18,211 nt of DNA from assembly GCF_001556865.1 (NCBI RefSeq), contig NZ_LSJY01000100.1, positions 1-18,211 of the forward strand. The letters are read 5' to 3'. The translations under genes were made by a program, and so were the position numbers. Of this stretch, positions 1 through 7,313 are shown piece by piece; positions within the stretch are counted from its first letter, which is position 1, and the number at the start of each line of letters is the position of its first letter. This DNA comes from Sphingobium sp. CCH11-B1 (GTDB taxonomy: Bacteria > Pseudomonadota > Alphaproteobacteria > Sphingomonadales > Sphingomonadaceae). The notes beneath the pieces are model-generated. The model worked only from the letters and a program-made list of their open reading frames with translations, was not told where the DNA came from and did no database searches.

Positions 1-2
1 TC

Positions 3-176
3 CGACCGCTTTACTCGGCCAACGCGCCCCAGGCGTCGGTGGAGATCAAAGGGGGCGCGCAGCCCTACGAGGGTCTCGATATATTCGTCGGGGACAACGA
101 CGCGGTGCGCCGCGTCGGTGATGCCCTGGAGTTCATGCGCCAGTCCTGTGATCCATCGGCGAAGACTGGTTTCTAA
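3..176 (+). CDS. C-terminal end of an unidentified protein (partial)
   Basis: An open frame runs from the window edge to a TAA at 174-176, giving 57 residues with no start in view. The translation reads as ordinary coding sequence (it includes YEGLDIFVGDNDAVRRVGD and ends SCDPSAKTGF). I do not recognise the family. There is no membrane segment or metal-binding motif in the visible part. It converges on the TonB receptor gene across a 72-bp gap. Function cannot be assigned; that it is coding is inferred from frame openness and composition only. Confidence 0.5.
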   Translation, partial: RPLYSANAPQASVEIKGGAQPYEGLDIFVGDNDAVRRVGDALEFMRQSCDPSAKTGF

Positions 177-248
177 ACCGGCCAGCGGCGTCTCACCGAC
201 TTTTGCGAGGGCGGCTTGATCCGCACCCGACCAAGTTGGCCAACACCG

Positions 249-2393
249 TTATAATCTCATTCTAACCGTTGCGCGCACCGTCGTCGGCGCGCCGGGCATG
301 ATGTTGTTGTCGTTGTAGGCGGACGAGAAATAATCGCTGTTAAGCAGATTCTCGACGTTGATTTGCGCCTCGATCTGGGGGGTGAGCTTGAAGAATGCGG
401 CGGCATCGACGCGGGTGAAGGCGGGCAGGATGGCGGTGTTGCTGATGGACGTGAAGCTTTTCGACTGGTGGTAGACACCGGCGCCGGCCCCCAAGCGTGG
501 GGTGAGGTCGTAACGCGTCCAGAGCGAAGCCTGTTGTTTTGGAACCAGCGGAACCTCGCGCCCGGCCGGGGCGGCACTCGTCGTTTTGCGAATTGTCGCG
601 TCCTGCAGCGCATAGCCCGCGCTGATCTGCCACTGGGGTGTGATCGCGCCGCTAAGGCCGAGTTCGAGCCCTTTGCTGCGCTGCGCGCCCGTGAGCACCG
701 TCCGTGCGGGGTCATTGGGGTCGGCCGCGCGGGTGTTGGTGCGGTCAAGCTGGTAGATGGCGGCGGTCAGGTTCAGCGTCGGGCGGATATCCCATTTGAG
801 GCCAAGCTCGTAATTGTCGAACCTCTCCGGCTCCAGCGCGGCGCTGGTGACATCGAGCGATGAGAATTGATCCCCCGACTGCGGCAGGAAGGACCGGCTA
901 TAGCTGGCGTATATCGAGACAGGTTGCACCGGCTTGAGCACCACGCCCACTCGGGGAGACCAAAGCGTGTCGGTCCGGCGATAGCTCTGCCCGGCAACCA
1001 GGTCGTCGACGTTAAGCGTGAAGCGGTCGCGGCGAACGCCGCCGATCAGATCGACATGGTCGCCGATCGAGATCTGGTCCTGCACATAGAAGGCGGCGGC
1101 GTCGGCGTTCGTGCGGATTGACCGGTAGCCGGTATTGGGAGTGGTGCGCAGCGTGACCGGCGGCACCGTGATCGGGTCGGCCAACCCGACAAAGACGCGC
1201 CGCCCCCCGTTGACGATATCACCACCCCCGAAAAAGCCGTTGATCCGCTGGTTGCGCGTGCGCTGGTCGCTAATTTCGAAGCCAGCGAGCAGCACGTGGC
1301 GGACGGGTCCAGTGGTGACCCTCCAAACAAGGTCGTTCTGGTTGAGCAGGTTCTTGCGTGTCGTGGGATCGCTATACGCTTCGAGGCCGACGCTCTGGAC
1401 GCCGCCGCGCGACGTGACCGGGGTGACCGGAAAGGCGTTCCGATAGAGCTTGTCGTAATCACCATACAGGACCCGACTGGTCAGGGTCAGATTGTCGCTG
1501 AAGCGGTGCTCGACGCGCCCATTCAGGACCTTGGCCTCGAAATCGCTGACGTTGAATCCCGGCACACCGAAGAAGGTGTCGCGGGCGCCGGTGAGCGGGC
1601 GTGACGGGCTCGTCAGCGAGCCCTGAACGGCCGAGGGGACGCCTCGGTCGATCGTTCGCTTGTCGCTGTTATATTCGAAGCCCAGATCGATCCGAGTCGC
1701 ACCGCCGAGCGAGAGCGCGACGGTCGGGTTGATCGCAACCCGGCGCCCGTCATAGAAGTCGCGATTGTTTCGGAACTCCTCGTAAACGGCGTTCATCCGG
1801 GTGGAGACGGACTCGCTGAGTGGCTGACTGATGTCGGCGTCGACATACCATGCGCCATATGTGTCCGCCGAACCGCTGCCGCTGATGAAGGCGTTGGCGA
1901 CAGGGCGCTTGGTGACGCGGTTGATTACGCCCCCGCCGCCGCCGCGCCCGAAGATCATCGCGTTGGGACCTTTCAGAACCTCGATCCTCTCTGCATTGTA
2001 GAGGCCGCGATAATATTGCACGTCGTCCCGCAAGCCATCGACGAAGAAGTCTGCGGTGCTGCTGTTCCCGCGCAGGATGATCTGATCGCGGTGTCCCTCA
2101 CCTTGGGAGATTACGGCGCCGGGGACATAGCGTAGTACATCGGCAATAGAGCGCATCGCCTGGTCGTCGATCTGCGTTTCCGTGATGATCGAGACCGCTT
2201 GGGGGACATCGTTGAGCTCGGTCGGTGTGCGCGTGGCGGTGCTGGTCGCATCGATCTGATAGCCGTCGCGGACGCCGGTCACGATGATCGTTTGCGAGGT
2301 GCTGCCGGGTCCCGACAGGAACTGGTCTTGAGCCATTGCCGGGACGGTGAGCAGCCCGAAGCCGAGTGCAGTTCCAATACCAAGATTTCTCAC
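249..2393 (-). CDS. TonB-dependent siderophore receptor (Fiu/FhuE-like)
   Basis: A 714-residue outer-membrane receptor predicted to import ferric siderophores using TonB energy. Residues 1-21 form a Sec signal peptide ending AMA, and a TonB-box-like IIVTG lies at 36-40. A plug domain covers roughly 45-165, with the usual VPQAVSIIT, ADVLRYVPG, ILRG, FFVDGLRDD and ERIEVLKGPNAMIFGRG stretches. The rest is the 22-strand barrel, ending with the family signature EAQINVENLLNSDYF. The length is normal. The last residue is Leu rather than the usual aromatic. The start is GTG at 2393, preceded by AAAGGG. Two Fur-like boxes upstream suggest iron repression. The family is secure; the ligand (catecholate or other) is not, and a copper ligand is possible but unsupported. 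Confidence 0.9.
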   Translation of the reverse strand: MRNLGIGTALGFGLLTVPAMAQDQFLSGPGSTSQTIIVTGVRDGYQIDATSTATRTPTELNDVPQAVSIITETQIDDQAMRSIADVLRYVPGAVISQGEGHRDQIILRGNSSTADFFVDGLRDDVQYYRGLYNAERIEVLKGPNAMIFGRGGGGGVINRVTKRPVANAFISGSGSADTYGAWYVDADISQPLSESVSTRMNAVYEEFRNNRDFYDGRRVAINPTVALSLGGATRIDLGFEYNSDKRTIDRGVPSAVQGSLTSPSRPLTGARDTFFGVPGFNVSDFEAKVLNGRVEHRFSDNLTLTSRVLYGDYDKLYRNAFPVTPVTSRGGVQSVGLEAYSDPTTRKNLLNQNDLVWRVTTGPVRHVLLAGFEISDQRTRNQRINGFFGGGDIVNGGRRVFVGLADPITVPPVTLRTTPNTGYRSIRTNADAAAFYVQDQISIGDHVDLIGGVRRDRFTLNVDDLVAGQSYRRTDTLWSPRVGVVLKPVQPVSIYASYSRSFLPQSGDQFSSLDVTSAALEPERFDNYELGLKWDIRPTLNLTAAIYQLDRTNTRAADPNDPARTVLTGAQRSKGLELGLSGAITPQWQISAGYALQDATIRKTTSAAPAGREVPLVPKQQASLWTRYDLTPRLGAGAGVYHQSKSFTSISNTAILPAFTRVDAAAFFKLTPQIEAQINVENLLNSDYFSSAYNDNNIMPGAPTTVRATVRMRL

Positions 2394-2405
2394 CGTTGAC
2401 CCTTT

Positions 2406-2420
2406 TGCGAATCTCTCTCA
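2406..2420 (-). promoter_or_regulatory. Fur-like box, proximal
   Basis: The plus strand reads TGCGAATCTCTCTCA. It has the 7-1-7 dyad form of alphaproteobacterial Fur boxes, matching the idealised TGCGAATGATTCTCA at 12 of 15 positions. It lies 12 bp upstream of the receptor GTG, where a bound repressor would block transcription or translation initiation. The motif is seen directly; Fur binding is inferred. Confidence 0.45.
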
Positions 2421-2438
2421 CCAACGCAATAGGTGATT

Positions 2439-2453
2439 TGAGAGTGCGTCGCA
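2439..2453 (-). promoter_or_regulatory. Fur-like box, distal
   Basis: The plus strand reads TGAGAGTGCGTCGCA, 12 of 15 matches to the idealised TGAGAATGATTCGCA. It is centred about 53 bp upstream of the receptor start, a usual place for an operator overlapping the promoter. Together with the box at 2406-2420 it suggests iron-responsive control of the receptor. Confidence 0.45.
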
Positions 2454-2640
2454 ATAGCCCTTCGGGGTGGTCGCTGTCGGGCCCGTTGACTTGCTCTCTA
2501 AAATATGAGGCCAGCGAAACGGACTACGGCAATGTTACGAAGCCCGACGAGATCACTTATCAGAGCCTGAGTTGGCTTTGCCGTTGCATTACGCCGAACG
2601 TCCTCAGCCATGACATGGAAGAGAGCCGAGCCAGTGACGC

Positions 2641-3507
2641 TCACCGGACGACGATCTTGCCTTTCATGCCGAAAATCGAGTGCATGAAGTGCGAACAATG
2701 CACGTCGTAGGTTCCGATCCGGTTGACAACCAGGCGCACGTCCCCGCTTTCTCCGCCTCCCAGATCGACCTCACCCTTGTTGATCGTCGACCGGCTGGCA
2801 GGGGCAATACTGGCTTGCTCGAAAAAGGCCTTGGCGACAAAATTGTGGCCGCCCCCTGCCGTGTTAACAAAGCGCAAGCGGTAGGGAACACCGCGTTGAA
2901 GCGTGATCGTGGCTGGAACGAAAGCGAAATTCTTCATGTCGATTTCGATCGTCCGGGCGTTCAACCAGTTCGGCGATTGAGCAAAGCCAGGCCCCGCGAG
3001 AAGAAGGCCGCAAACAGCGAGGCTTCCTGCTGCATCCAGGGTTGCCGAACGTAACTGTACGGAATCCCGCGCCAACAGGCGCAGGATCGCCGCTGCGCAG
3101 GATTTCGCGTCACGCGCATTATAGGATTCGGAATGGCTTGGTGCTGCAAATTCCGCTGACCCTCCCTCGTTAGGAACAATCAACGGCAGCCCTGACGCGA
3201 TGGCTTCTAAGGCAACGAGACCAAAAGGTTCGGTATCCGATCCGTGCACGAGCGCATCTGCGCTGGCCAACACGGATGCAAATCGCTCACGCTCGAAGAT
3301 CGGCTTAAACAGCCGGATGTGGGGATTGCCAGCGACGCGGCTGAAGATTTTGGGTCGATCGACGCCGTCGCCAAGGAGGATGAGCCCAAACCGCCTCCTC
3401 GGCGGGGGGGCAGACACAGACATGGCCCCTCCATTTCCTCCAGAAGACGATAGTGTCGATCTATCGCCGCTGCCCGTTCTTGGACCATTCCGCTTGCCGT
3501 CACCCAA
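2641..3507 (-). CDS. Chimeric ORF: glycosyltransferase fragment fused to a cupredoxin
   Basis: The 288-codon frame has three parts. Residues 1-39 look non-native (low-complexity). Residues 40-161 match the C-terminal lobe of a GT4-type glycosyltransferase. From about 162 it becomes a small blue-copper protein: a hydrophobic signal core (SLAVCGLLLAGPGFAQ), then a plastocyanin-like fold with type-1 copper ligands H221, C271, H276 and M281 in C-x4-H-x4-M spacing, as in rusticyanin. Periplasmic cupredoxins of this type accompany copper genes, which fits the locus. No ATG, GTG or TTG occurs in frame near the signal core, so the cupredoxin seems to have lost its own start and promoter. It may be silent or translated as a fusion with a buried signal. 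The cupredoxin identity is firm; function of the locus is doubtful. Confidence 0.7.
   Translation of the reverse strand: MGDGKRNGPRTGSGDRSTLSSSGGNGGAMSVSAPPPRRRFGLILLGDGVDRPKIFSRVAGNPHIRLFKPIFERERFASVLASADALVHGSDTEPFGLVALEAIASGLPLIVPNEGGSAEFAAPSHSESYNARDAKSCAAAILRLLARDSVQLRSATLDAAGSLAVCGLLLAGPGFAQSPNWLNARTIEIDMKNFAFVPATITLQRGVPYRLRFVNTAGGGHNFVAKAFFEQASIAPASRSTINKGEVDLGGGESGDVRLVVNRIGTYDVHCSHFMHSIFGMKGKIVVR
3025..3390 (-). pseudogene. Glycosyltransferase family 4 C-terminal fragment
   Basis: About 122 codons, within the chimeric frame, encode a typical GT-B donor-binding lobe: LGDGVDRPK, NPHIRLF, ERFASVLASADALVHGSDTEPFGLVALEAIASGLPLIVP and EGGSAEF. The E-x7-E pattern (E93 to E101 of the frame) that contacts the nucleotide sugar is present. 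The acceptor-binding N-terminal half is absent and the sequence upstream does not encode it in any frame I could follow. The fragment breaks into the cupredoxin near 3025. This is a decayed remnant left by a rearrangement. Confidence 0.65.
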
Positions 3508-3545
3508 CTCCTGCGGACAGCGGAATGGTCATGTGCCGCTGCCCG
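3466..3545. repeat. 12-bp inverted repeat flanked by 11-bp direct repeats
   Basis: GACCATTCCGCT at 3483-3494 is the exact reverse complement of AGCGGAATGGTC at 3519-3530, with three further pairs (CCG/CGG) inside. The unit is bracketed by perfect direct copies of GCCGCTGCCCG at 3466-3476 and 3535-3545. The arrangement resembles a miniature inserted element or a REP-like hairpin. It lies beside the broken glycosyltransferase. The repeats are seen directly; mobility is inference. Confidence 0.5.
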
Positions 3546-3858
3546 GCTCACGAGCAATATCGGCGGCTTGTTGCCAATCGCGCTATCTGGTCGCGACAAA
3601 CGTCGACATATGCACGGCCATGCTGTTGCCCACAGCCGCCACGCACACATTGTCGCCCCCTCGCTTGACCTGACGAACACCATGGTTGCCGCCCTAGCTG
3701 CGCTCGGCCTGCCAATAGAAGGTGAATCAGGAACTTGAAAACAGCGGGACGCGTGGATCGCCGGCCTGCGTGCGAGTTGTGAACGATTGGGCGCAATGGA
3801 AGAGTGCGCCGCCGGCCCGGGGGCGTTCCGCTTCGTGACATTCGTTCACGTCGGATTC
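3508..3858. other. Gene-poor stretch with decayed coding remnants
   Basis: I find no intact gene here. On the minus strand between stops at 3583-3585 and 3691-3693, a short frame contains AVGNSMAVHMSTFVATR, which faintly resembles the C-terminal GNSMAV motif of DNA cytosine methyltransferases. This is a weak match and may be chance. The rest, up to the sigma-operon promoter, holds no recognisable coding or RNA signal. Confidence 0.3.
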
Positions 3859-3885
3859 GAGGGGTGTTCGCCGGCCGTGCGTAAT
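3859..3885 (+). promoter_or_regulatory. ECF-type promoter of the CnrYXH-like operon
   Basis: GAGGGG at 3859-3864, a 15-bp spacer, and CGTAAT at 3880-3885. The identical hexamers with the same spacing precede copA, and near-identical ones precede copC and the flavoprotein gene. The site ends 27 bp before the chosen start codon at 3913. Repetition of the motif is seen directly; recognition by the ECF sigma encoded in this operon is inferred and would mean autoregulation. Confidence 0.65.
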
Positions 3886-3912
3886 GAATGTTAGCACGAC
3901 GGAGGAATGAAC

Positions 3913-4197
3913 ATGGATATGGATTTGGACAGCGCGTTGCGCCGCCTTGCCGAGCAGCCGCTTCATCCCCGGCTTGCTGAACTGGAAGGGGATGTCATGC
4001 GGTTGATCGCGGCGGAGCAGCACGCGGGCAGCGGAGTGACACTGCGGGCTGGCATGCTGGCAGCGGTAGGCGCAGTCGTCTTGGGAGTGGTGGGCGGCGG
4101 ATTGTCATCCGCAGCGGCGACTGCGCAGATGCCGACGCTGACGCCTTTCGGACCTGCCGTGCCGCTAGCGCCTTCGACCTTGCTGGCGTTCCAATGA
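3913..4197 (+). CDS. CnrY-like single-pass membrane anti-sigma factor
   Basis: A 94-residue protein with a charged, cytoplasmic N-terminal part (about 45 residues), one hydrophobic segment (LRAGMLAAVGAVVLGVVGGGL) and a short periplasmic Pro-rich tail. Size, topology and position ahead of a CnrX-like and a CnrH-like gene match CnrY of the cobalt-nickel system, whose N-terminus holds the ECF sigma at the membrane. Sequence similarity alone is too weak to prove this. I choose ATG 3913 over ATG 3907 because GGAGG at 3901-3905 is 7 nt from the former and only 1 nt from the latter. It overlaps the next gene by ATGA, implying coupled translation. Confidence 0.65.
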   Translation: MDMDLDSALRRLAEQPLHPRLAELEGDVMRLIAAEQHAGSGVTLRAGMLAAVGAVVLGVVGGGLSSAAATAQMPTLTPFGPAVPLAPSTLLAFQ

Positions 4198-4637
4198 CGA
4201 GCAGCGCCCGGAGAACGATGCTGATCGCGGCCGTCGCGTTCGTGGCGGCGGTCGCAGGCGTGTGGGCTGGACGCGAGGTGTTTCCTACGCCGACGAGCCC
4301 AGGTGTGGAGCTTCACAGCTTGCTCCACGACGGGCTCGAGTTGGACGAGGCTCAACGGACCAAGCTCGAGACGCTGGAGTCCCGCTTCACCGTTCGAAGG
4401 CGTGCCTTGGAGCTGGAACTCAGGGCCGACAACGCGCGGCTCGCCGACGCCATCGAGGCCGAACATGGTAACGGGCCGCAGGTCGCGGCGGCCGTCGATC
4501 GTTCGCACGGCTCGATGGGCGAGCTCCAAAAGGAGACGTTGAACCATATGTTCGCGATGCGGCAGATCCTGCGGCCCGACCAGGCAAGGACGTTCGACCG
4601 CGCGGTGGTGAAGGCGCTGACCGCAGACGCGCGGTGA
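4194..4637 (+). CDS. CnrX-like periplasmic metal sensor
   Basis: A 147-residue membrane-anchored sensor (CnrX is 148). An N-terminal anchor covers about residues 9-29; the remainder is a helical CpxP/CnrX-type domain with the heptad-rich stretch LDEAQRTKLETLESRF and a closing RQILRPDQARTFD. H41, H45, E62, H118 and M122 fall one position before H42, H46, E63, H119 and M123, the residues I recall as the nickel/cobalt site of CnrX, so the full binding set is kept. In that system metal binding releases the sigma from CnrY. The gene overlaps its neighbours by 4 nt at both ends (ATGA and GTGA). Which metal is sensed here is unknown; the context suggests copper, the ligands suggest nickel or cobalt. 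Confidence 0.8.
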   Translation: MTSSARRTMLIAAVAFVAAVAGVWAGREVFPTPTSPGVELHSLLHDGLELDEAQRTKLETLESRFTVRRRALELELRADNARLADAIEAEHGNGPQVAAAVDRSHGSMGELQKETLNHMFAMRQILRPDQARTFDRAVVKALTADAR

Positions 4638-5206
4638 GTCTTGAACTTTCGGCCTGCACCGACGGCGAACTCGCCGCCTTGACGCTCGCTGGACGTCAGG
4701 CCGCCTTCGCCGAGATCATGCGCCGGCACCAGGAGCCGGTCTACCGCCTGATCCGTGCACATATCGGCGACGCCGAAGAGGCGCTTGACCTCACTCAGGA
4801 ATGCTTCGCGTCCGCCTTTCAGAACCTGCGAAGGTATGACGGAGATCGGCCGCTCGCTGCGTGGCTGGCCCGCGTGGCGATCAACAAGAGCCGCGACTGG
4901 CATCGGCGGCGGCGCATACGCCAGATACTATCGTTCGCCTCTTCGCTGCCGCCCGAGACGATGGAGAGTGAGTGGGACGAGGCGCCAGGCGCCGACGCGG
5001 TAACCTTCCATCGCGCTGAGCTAGCCCGGCTTTCGCGCGCGGTATCCCAGCTGCCGGCCACGCTCAAGGAGACGATCTTGCTCCGGACCGTGGAGGGCTT
5101 GTCCCAAAAGGAAACCGCCGCCGCGCTGGGGATCAGTGGCAAGGCCGTGGAGACGCGGCTCCGGCGCGCGCGTAAAAAATTGTTGGATATTCTCGATTGC
5201 GCATGA
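4634..5206 (+). CDS. ECF sigma factor, CnrH-like
   Basis: A 190-residue sigma-70 family extracytoplasmic-function factor (CnrH is 191). Region 2 spans about residues 23-95 (RHQEPVYRLIRAHIGDAEEALDLTQECFASAF, then RPLAAWLARVAINKSRDWHRRR). Region 4 spans about 130-185, with the helix-turn-helix GLSQKETAAALGISGKAVETRLRRARKKL. It directs RNA polymerase to its own promoter set. The start is GTG at 4634, overlapping the sensor stop. It is third in an anti-sigma/sensor/sigma operon and immediately precedes copA, whose promoter overlaps its stop codon. Its likely targets are the GAGGG-N15-CGTA sites in this window (inference). Confidence 0.92.
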   Translation: MSLELSACTDGELAALTLAGRQAAFAEIMRRHQEPVYRLIRAHIGDAEEALDLTQECFASAFQNLRRYDGDRPLAAWLARVAINKSRDWHRRRRIRQILSFASSLPPETMESEWDEAPGADAVTFHRAELARLSRAVSQLPATLKETILLRTVEGLSQKETAAALGISGKAVETRLRRARKKLLDILDCA

Positions 5207-5231
5207 GGGGGTGGGCTGGTTCATGCGTAAT
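5205..5231 (+). promoter_or_regulatory. ECF-type promoter of copA
   Basis: GAGGGG at 5205-5210, 15-bp spacer, CGTAAT at 5226-5231. The first element overlaps the TGA stop of the sigma gene. The predicted start of transcription would leave a leader of about 55-60 nt before copA. Both hexamers are identical to those ahead of the sigma operon. Confidence 0.65.
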
Positions 5232-5294
5232 AAGGGGTAATGTCGGCGGCGTCCTCCCCCGGCTGCAAGCATTGAATTGGAGTGAAGGAACGGC

Positions 5295-7313
5295 ATGAGC
5301 CGCAATCTGAACCGGCGCGACGTGATGCGCGGAACCGCCATGCTCGGCGGCACGCTGGCCATGTCGGCCTACCTGCCAGCTTGGGCGCAACCCGTGTCGC
5401 GCGGCATCGCCAAGCCGCTGCCGATCGTATCGGGCACGGAAATCGCCCTGACGATCGACCGGATGAAGCTGGTCATGGACGGAATTACAACGCCCGCGAT
5501 CGGGGTGAACGGCACGGTCCCGGCGCCACTCGTCCGCCTCAAGGAGGGCCAGAAGGTCCGGCTCGCGGTGACCAACAATCTTGACGAGGATAGCTCGATC
5601 CACTGGCACGGCCTCATTCTGCCGTTCCAAATGGACGGCGTGCCGGGCATCAGTTTCCCCGGCATCAAGGCACGTTCGACTTTCGTGTACGAATTTCCAG
5701 TCGTGCAGTCAGGCACCTACTGGTACCACAGCCACTCGGGCGAGCAGGAGCAGGGCGGGCTCTACGGCCCCATCGTCATCGATCCCGCGGGACCCGACCC
5801 GATCGCATTCGACCGCGAGCATGTGATCGTCCTCTCCGACCATAGCGAAATGACGGGCGAGGAAATTTTCCGCAAGCTCAAGCAGATGGGCGGCGCCTAT
5901 TTCAACTATCAGCGCCCGACGCTGAGCGGGCTGCTCGCCGGCCGCGAGATGCGCCTCAAGGATCGGATGGAATGGGGCAAGATGCGCATGGACCCGGCCG
6001 ATATTGCGGATGTTACGGGGTCGACCTACACCTTCCTCGTCAATGGCTTTGGCCCTTACGACAACTGGACGGGCCTCTTCCGACCGGGCGAGCGGGTTCG
6101 GCTGCGCATCGTCAATGCTGCGGCGCAAACCAACTTCAACGTGCGCATCCCTGACTTGCCGATGACGGTGGTGCAGGCCGACGGCCAGAACGTCCGGCCG
6201 GTAACCGTGGACGAATTCCAGATCGGCGTCGCGGAAACCTTCGACGTGATCGTGACGCCCGAGGACCGCGCCTACAGCTTCGTTTCCGAGGCGATCGACC
6301 GATCCGGCATGGGGCGCGCGACACTGGCCCCGCGCGAGGGCATGATCGCCCCGGTCCCGCCGCTCCGCCCGCGCACGTTGCTGACCATGACCGACATGGG
6401 CATGGACATGAGCGGCATGAGCGGGATGGAGGGGATGTCCGGTATGGCGGACGAGAACCCGGTCGCAAAGCGCGGGCCGGATCCCACGTTGATGCAGAAT
6501 GCCTCGCGCAACCTGTGGAAGCTCACCGGGTGGAAAGAGCCCACCGATCACGGAACGAAGGCGGTAGGCGCTGCGATGGCCGGCATGGCTGGGATGGGGG
6601 GCGACCAGATGAGCGGCGCTATGCCAGGGATGGACCATAGCCAAATGGCGGCGGGCGCTGCCGGGATGGCGGGCATGGACCATGGTCAGATGAGCAGCGG
6701 CGGCATGGCTGGAATGGATCACGGCTCCGGCGGCATGAGCATGGACATGAACATGCGCAACCCCAAGAACGCGCCCGGCGTCAAGATGGGGCCTGGGGTG
6801 CAGACCATCTCGCCGATGCCGAAGGACCGCACGGGCGAGCCGCCGCAGGGGCTGGAAGGCGTCGATCATCGCGTGCTCACTTATCGCGACCTTGTCGCGC
6901 TGGATCGCAACCCGGACGTTCGTGCCCCGGCGCGCCAGTTCGAACTCCATCTGACCGGCAATATGGAGCGCTATATGTGGGGCTTTGACGGCCAGAAGCT
7001 CAGCGATCCCGCTGACCCAATCCCGTTCCGTAAGGACGAGCGGGCGCGCGTCACCCTGATCAATGACACCATGATGCCGCATCCAATCCACTTGCACGGG
7101 CACTTCTTCGAACTGGTGACCGGGCATGGCGACTTCGCGCCACGTAAGCACACGGTGAATGTAGCGCCTGGCGGCAAAATGACGTTCGACGTGACGACCG
7201 ATGCGGTGGGCGACTGGGCGTTCCATTGCCACAATCTTTATCACATGACCGCAGGGATGATGCGTGTCGTGACCGTTCGCCCGATGGGCGAGGAGAACCG
7301 CGATGCAGTTTAA
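5295..7313 (+). CDS. copA: CopA, periplasmic multicopper oxidase
   Basis: A 672-residue laccase-type oxidase that oxidises Cu(I) to less toxic Cu(II) in the periplasm. A twin-arginine signal (NRRDVMRG, then a hydrophobic stretch to AWAQ) shows export after folding. All four copper motifs are present: H103-W-H-G, H145-S-H147, H596-P-I-H-L-H-G-H603 and H644-C645-H-N-L-Y-H650 with axial M655. Two Met/His-rich tracts, at about 365-388 and 424-490 (repeats such as GMDHSQM and GMDHGQM), probably bind extra copper. GAAGGAA precedes the ATG by about 5 nt. Its 3' end overlaps copB by 11 nt, so the two are co-translated. Family assignment is secure. Confidence 0.97.
   Translation: MSRNLNRRDVMRGTAMLGGTLAMSAYLPAWAQPVSRGIAKPLPIVSGTEIALTIDRMKLVMDGITTPAIGVNGTVPAPLVRLKEGQKVRLAVTNNLDEDSSIHWHGLILPFQMDGVPGISFPGIKARSTFVYEFPVVQSGTYWYHSHSGEQEQGGLYGPIVIDPAGPDPIAFDREHVIVLSDHSEMTGEEIFRKLKQMGGAYFNYQRPTLSGLLAGREMRLKDRMEWGKMRMDPADIADVTGSTYTFLVNGFGPYDNWTGLFRPGERVRLRIVNAAAQTNFNVRIPDLPMTVVQADGQNVRPVTVDEFQIGVAETFDVIVTPEDRAYSFVSEAIDRSGMGRATLAPREGMIAPVPPLRPRTLLTMTDMGMDMSGMSGMEGMSGMADENPVAKRGPDPTLMQNASRNLWKLTGWKEPTDHGTKAVGAAMAGMAGMGGDQMSGAMPGMDHSQMAAGAAGMAGMDHGQMSSGGMAGMDHGSGGMSMDMNMRNPKNAPGVKMGPGVQTISPMPKDRTGEPPQGLEGVDHRVLTYRDLVALDRNPDVRAPARQFELHLTGNMERYMWGFDGQKLSDPADPIPFRKDERARVTLINDTMMPHPIHLHGHFFELVTGHGDFAPRKHTVNVAPGGKMTFDVTTDAVGDWAFHCHNLYHMTAGMMRVVTVRPMGEENRDAV

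Noticed and set aside
2588..2593. Minus-strand CGTAAT upstream of the siderophore receptor
   Set aside because: The position 15 bp upstream carries no GAGGG-like hexamer, so it does not fit the copper-locus motif.
3583..3693. C-terminal remnant of a DNA cytosine methyltransferase
   Set aside because: Only a short GNSMAV-like match in a 35-codon frame; too little to call a gene, so it is noted only within the gene-poor stretch.
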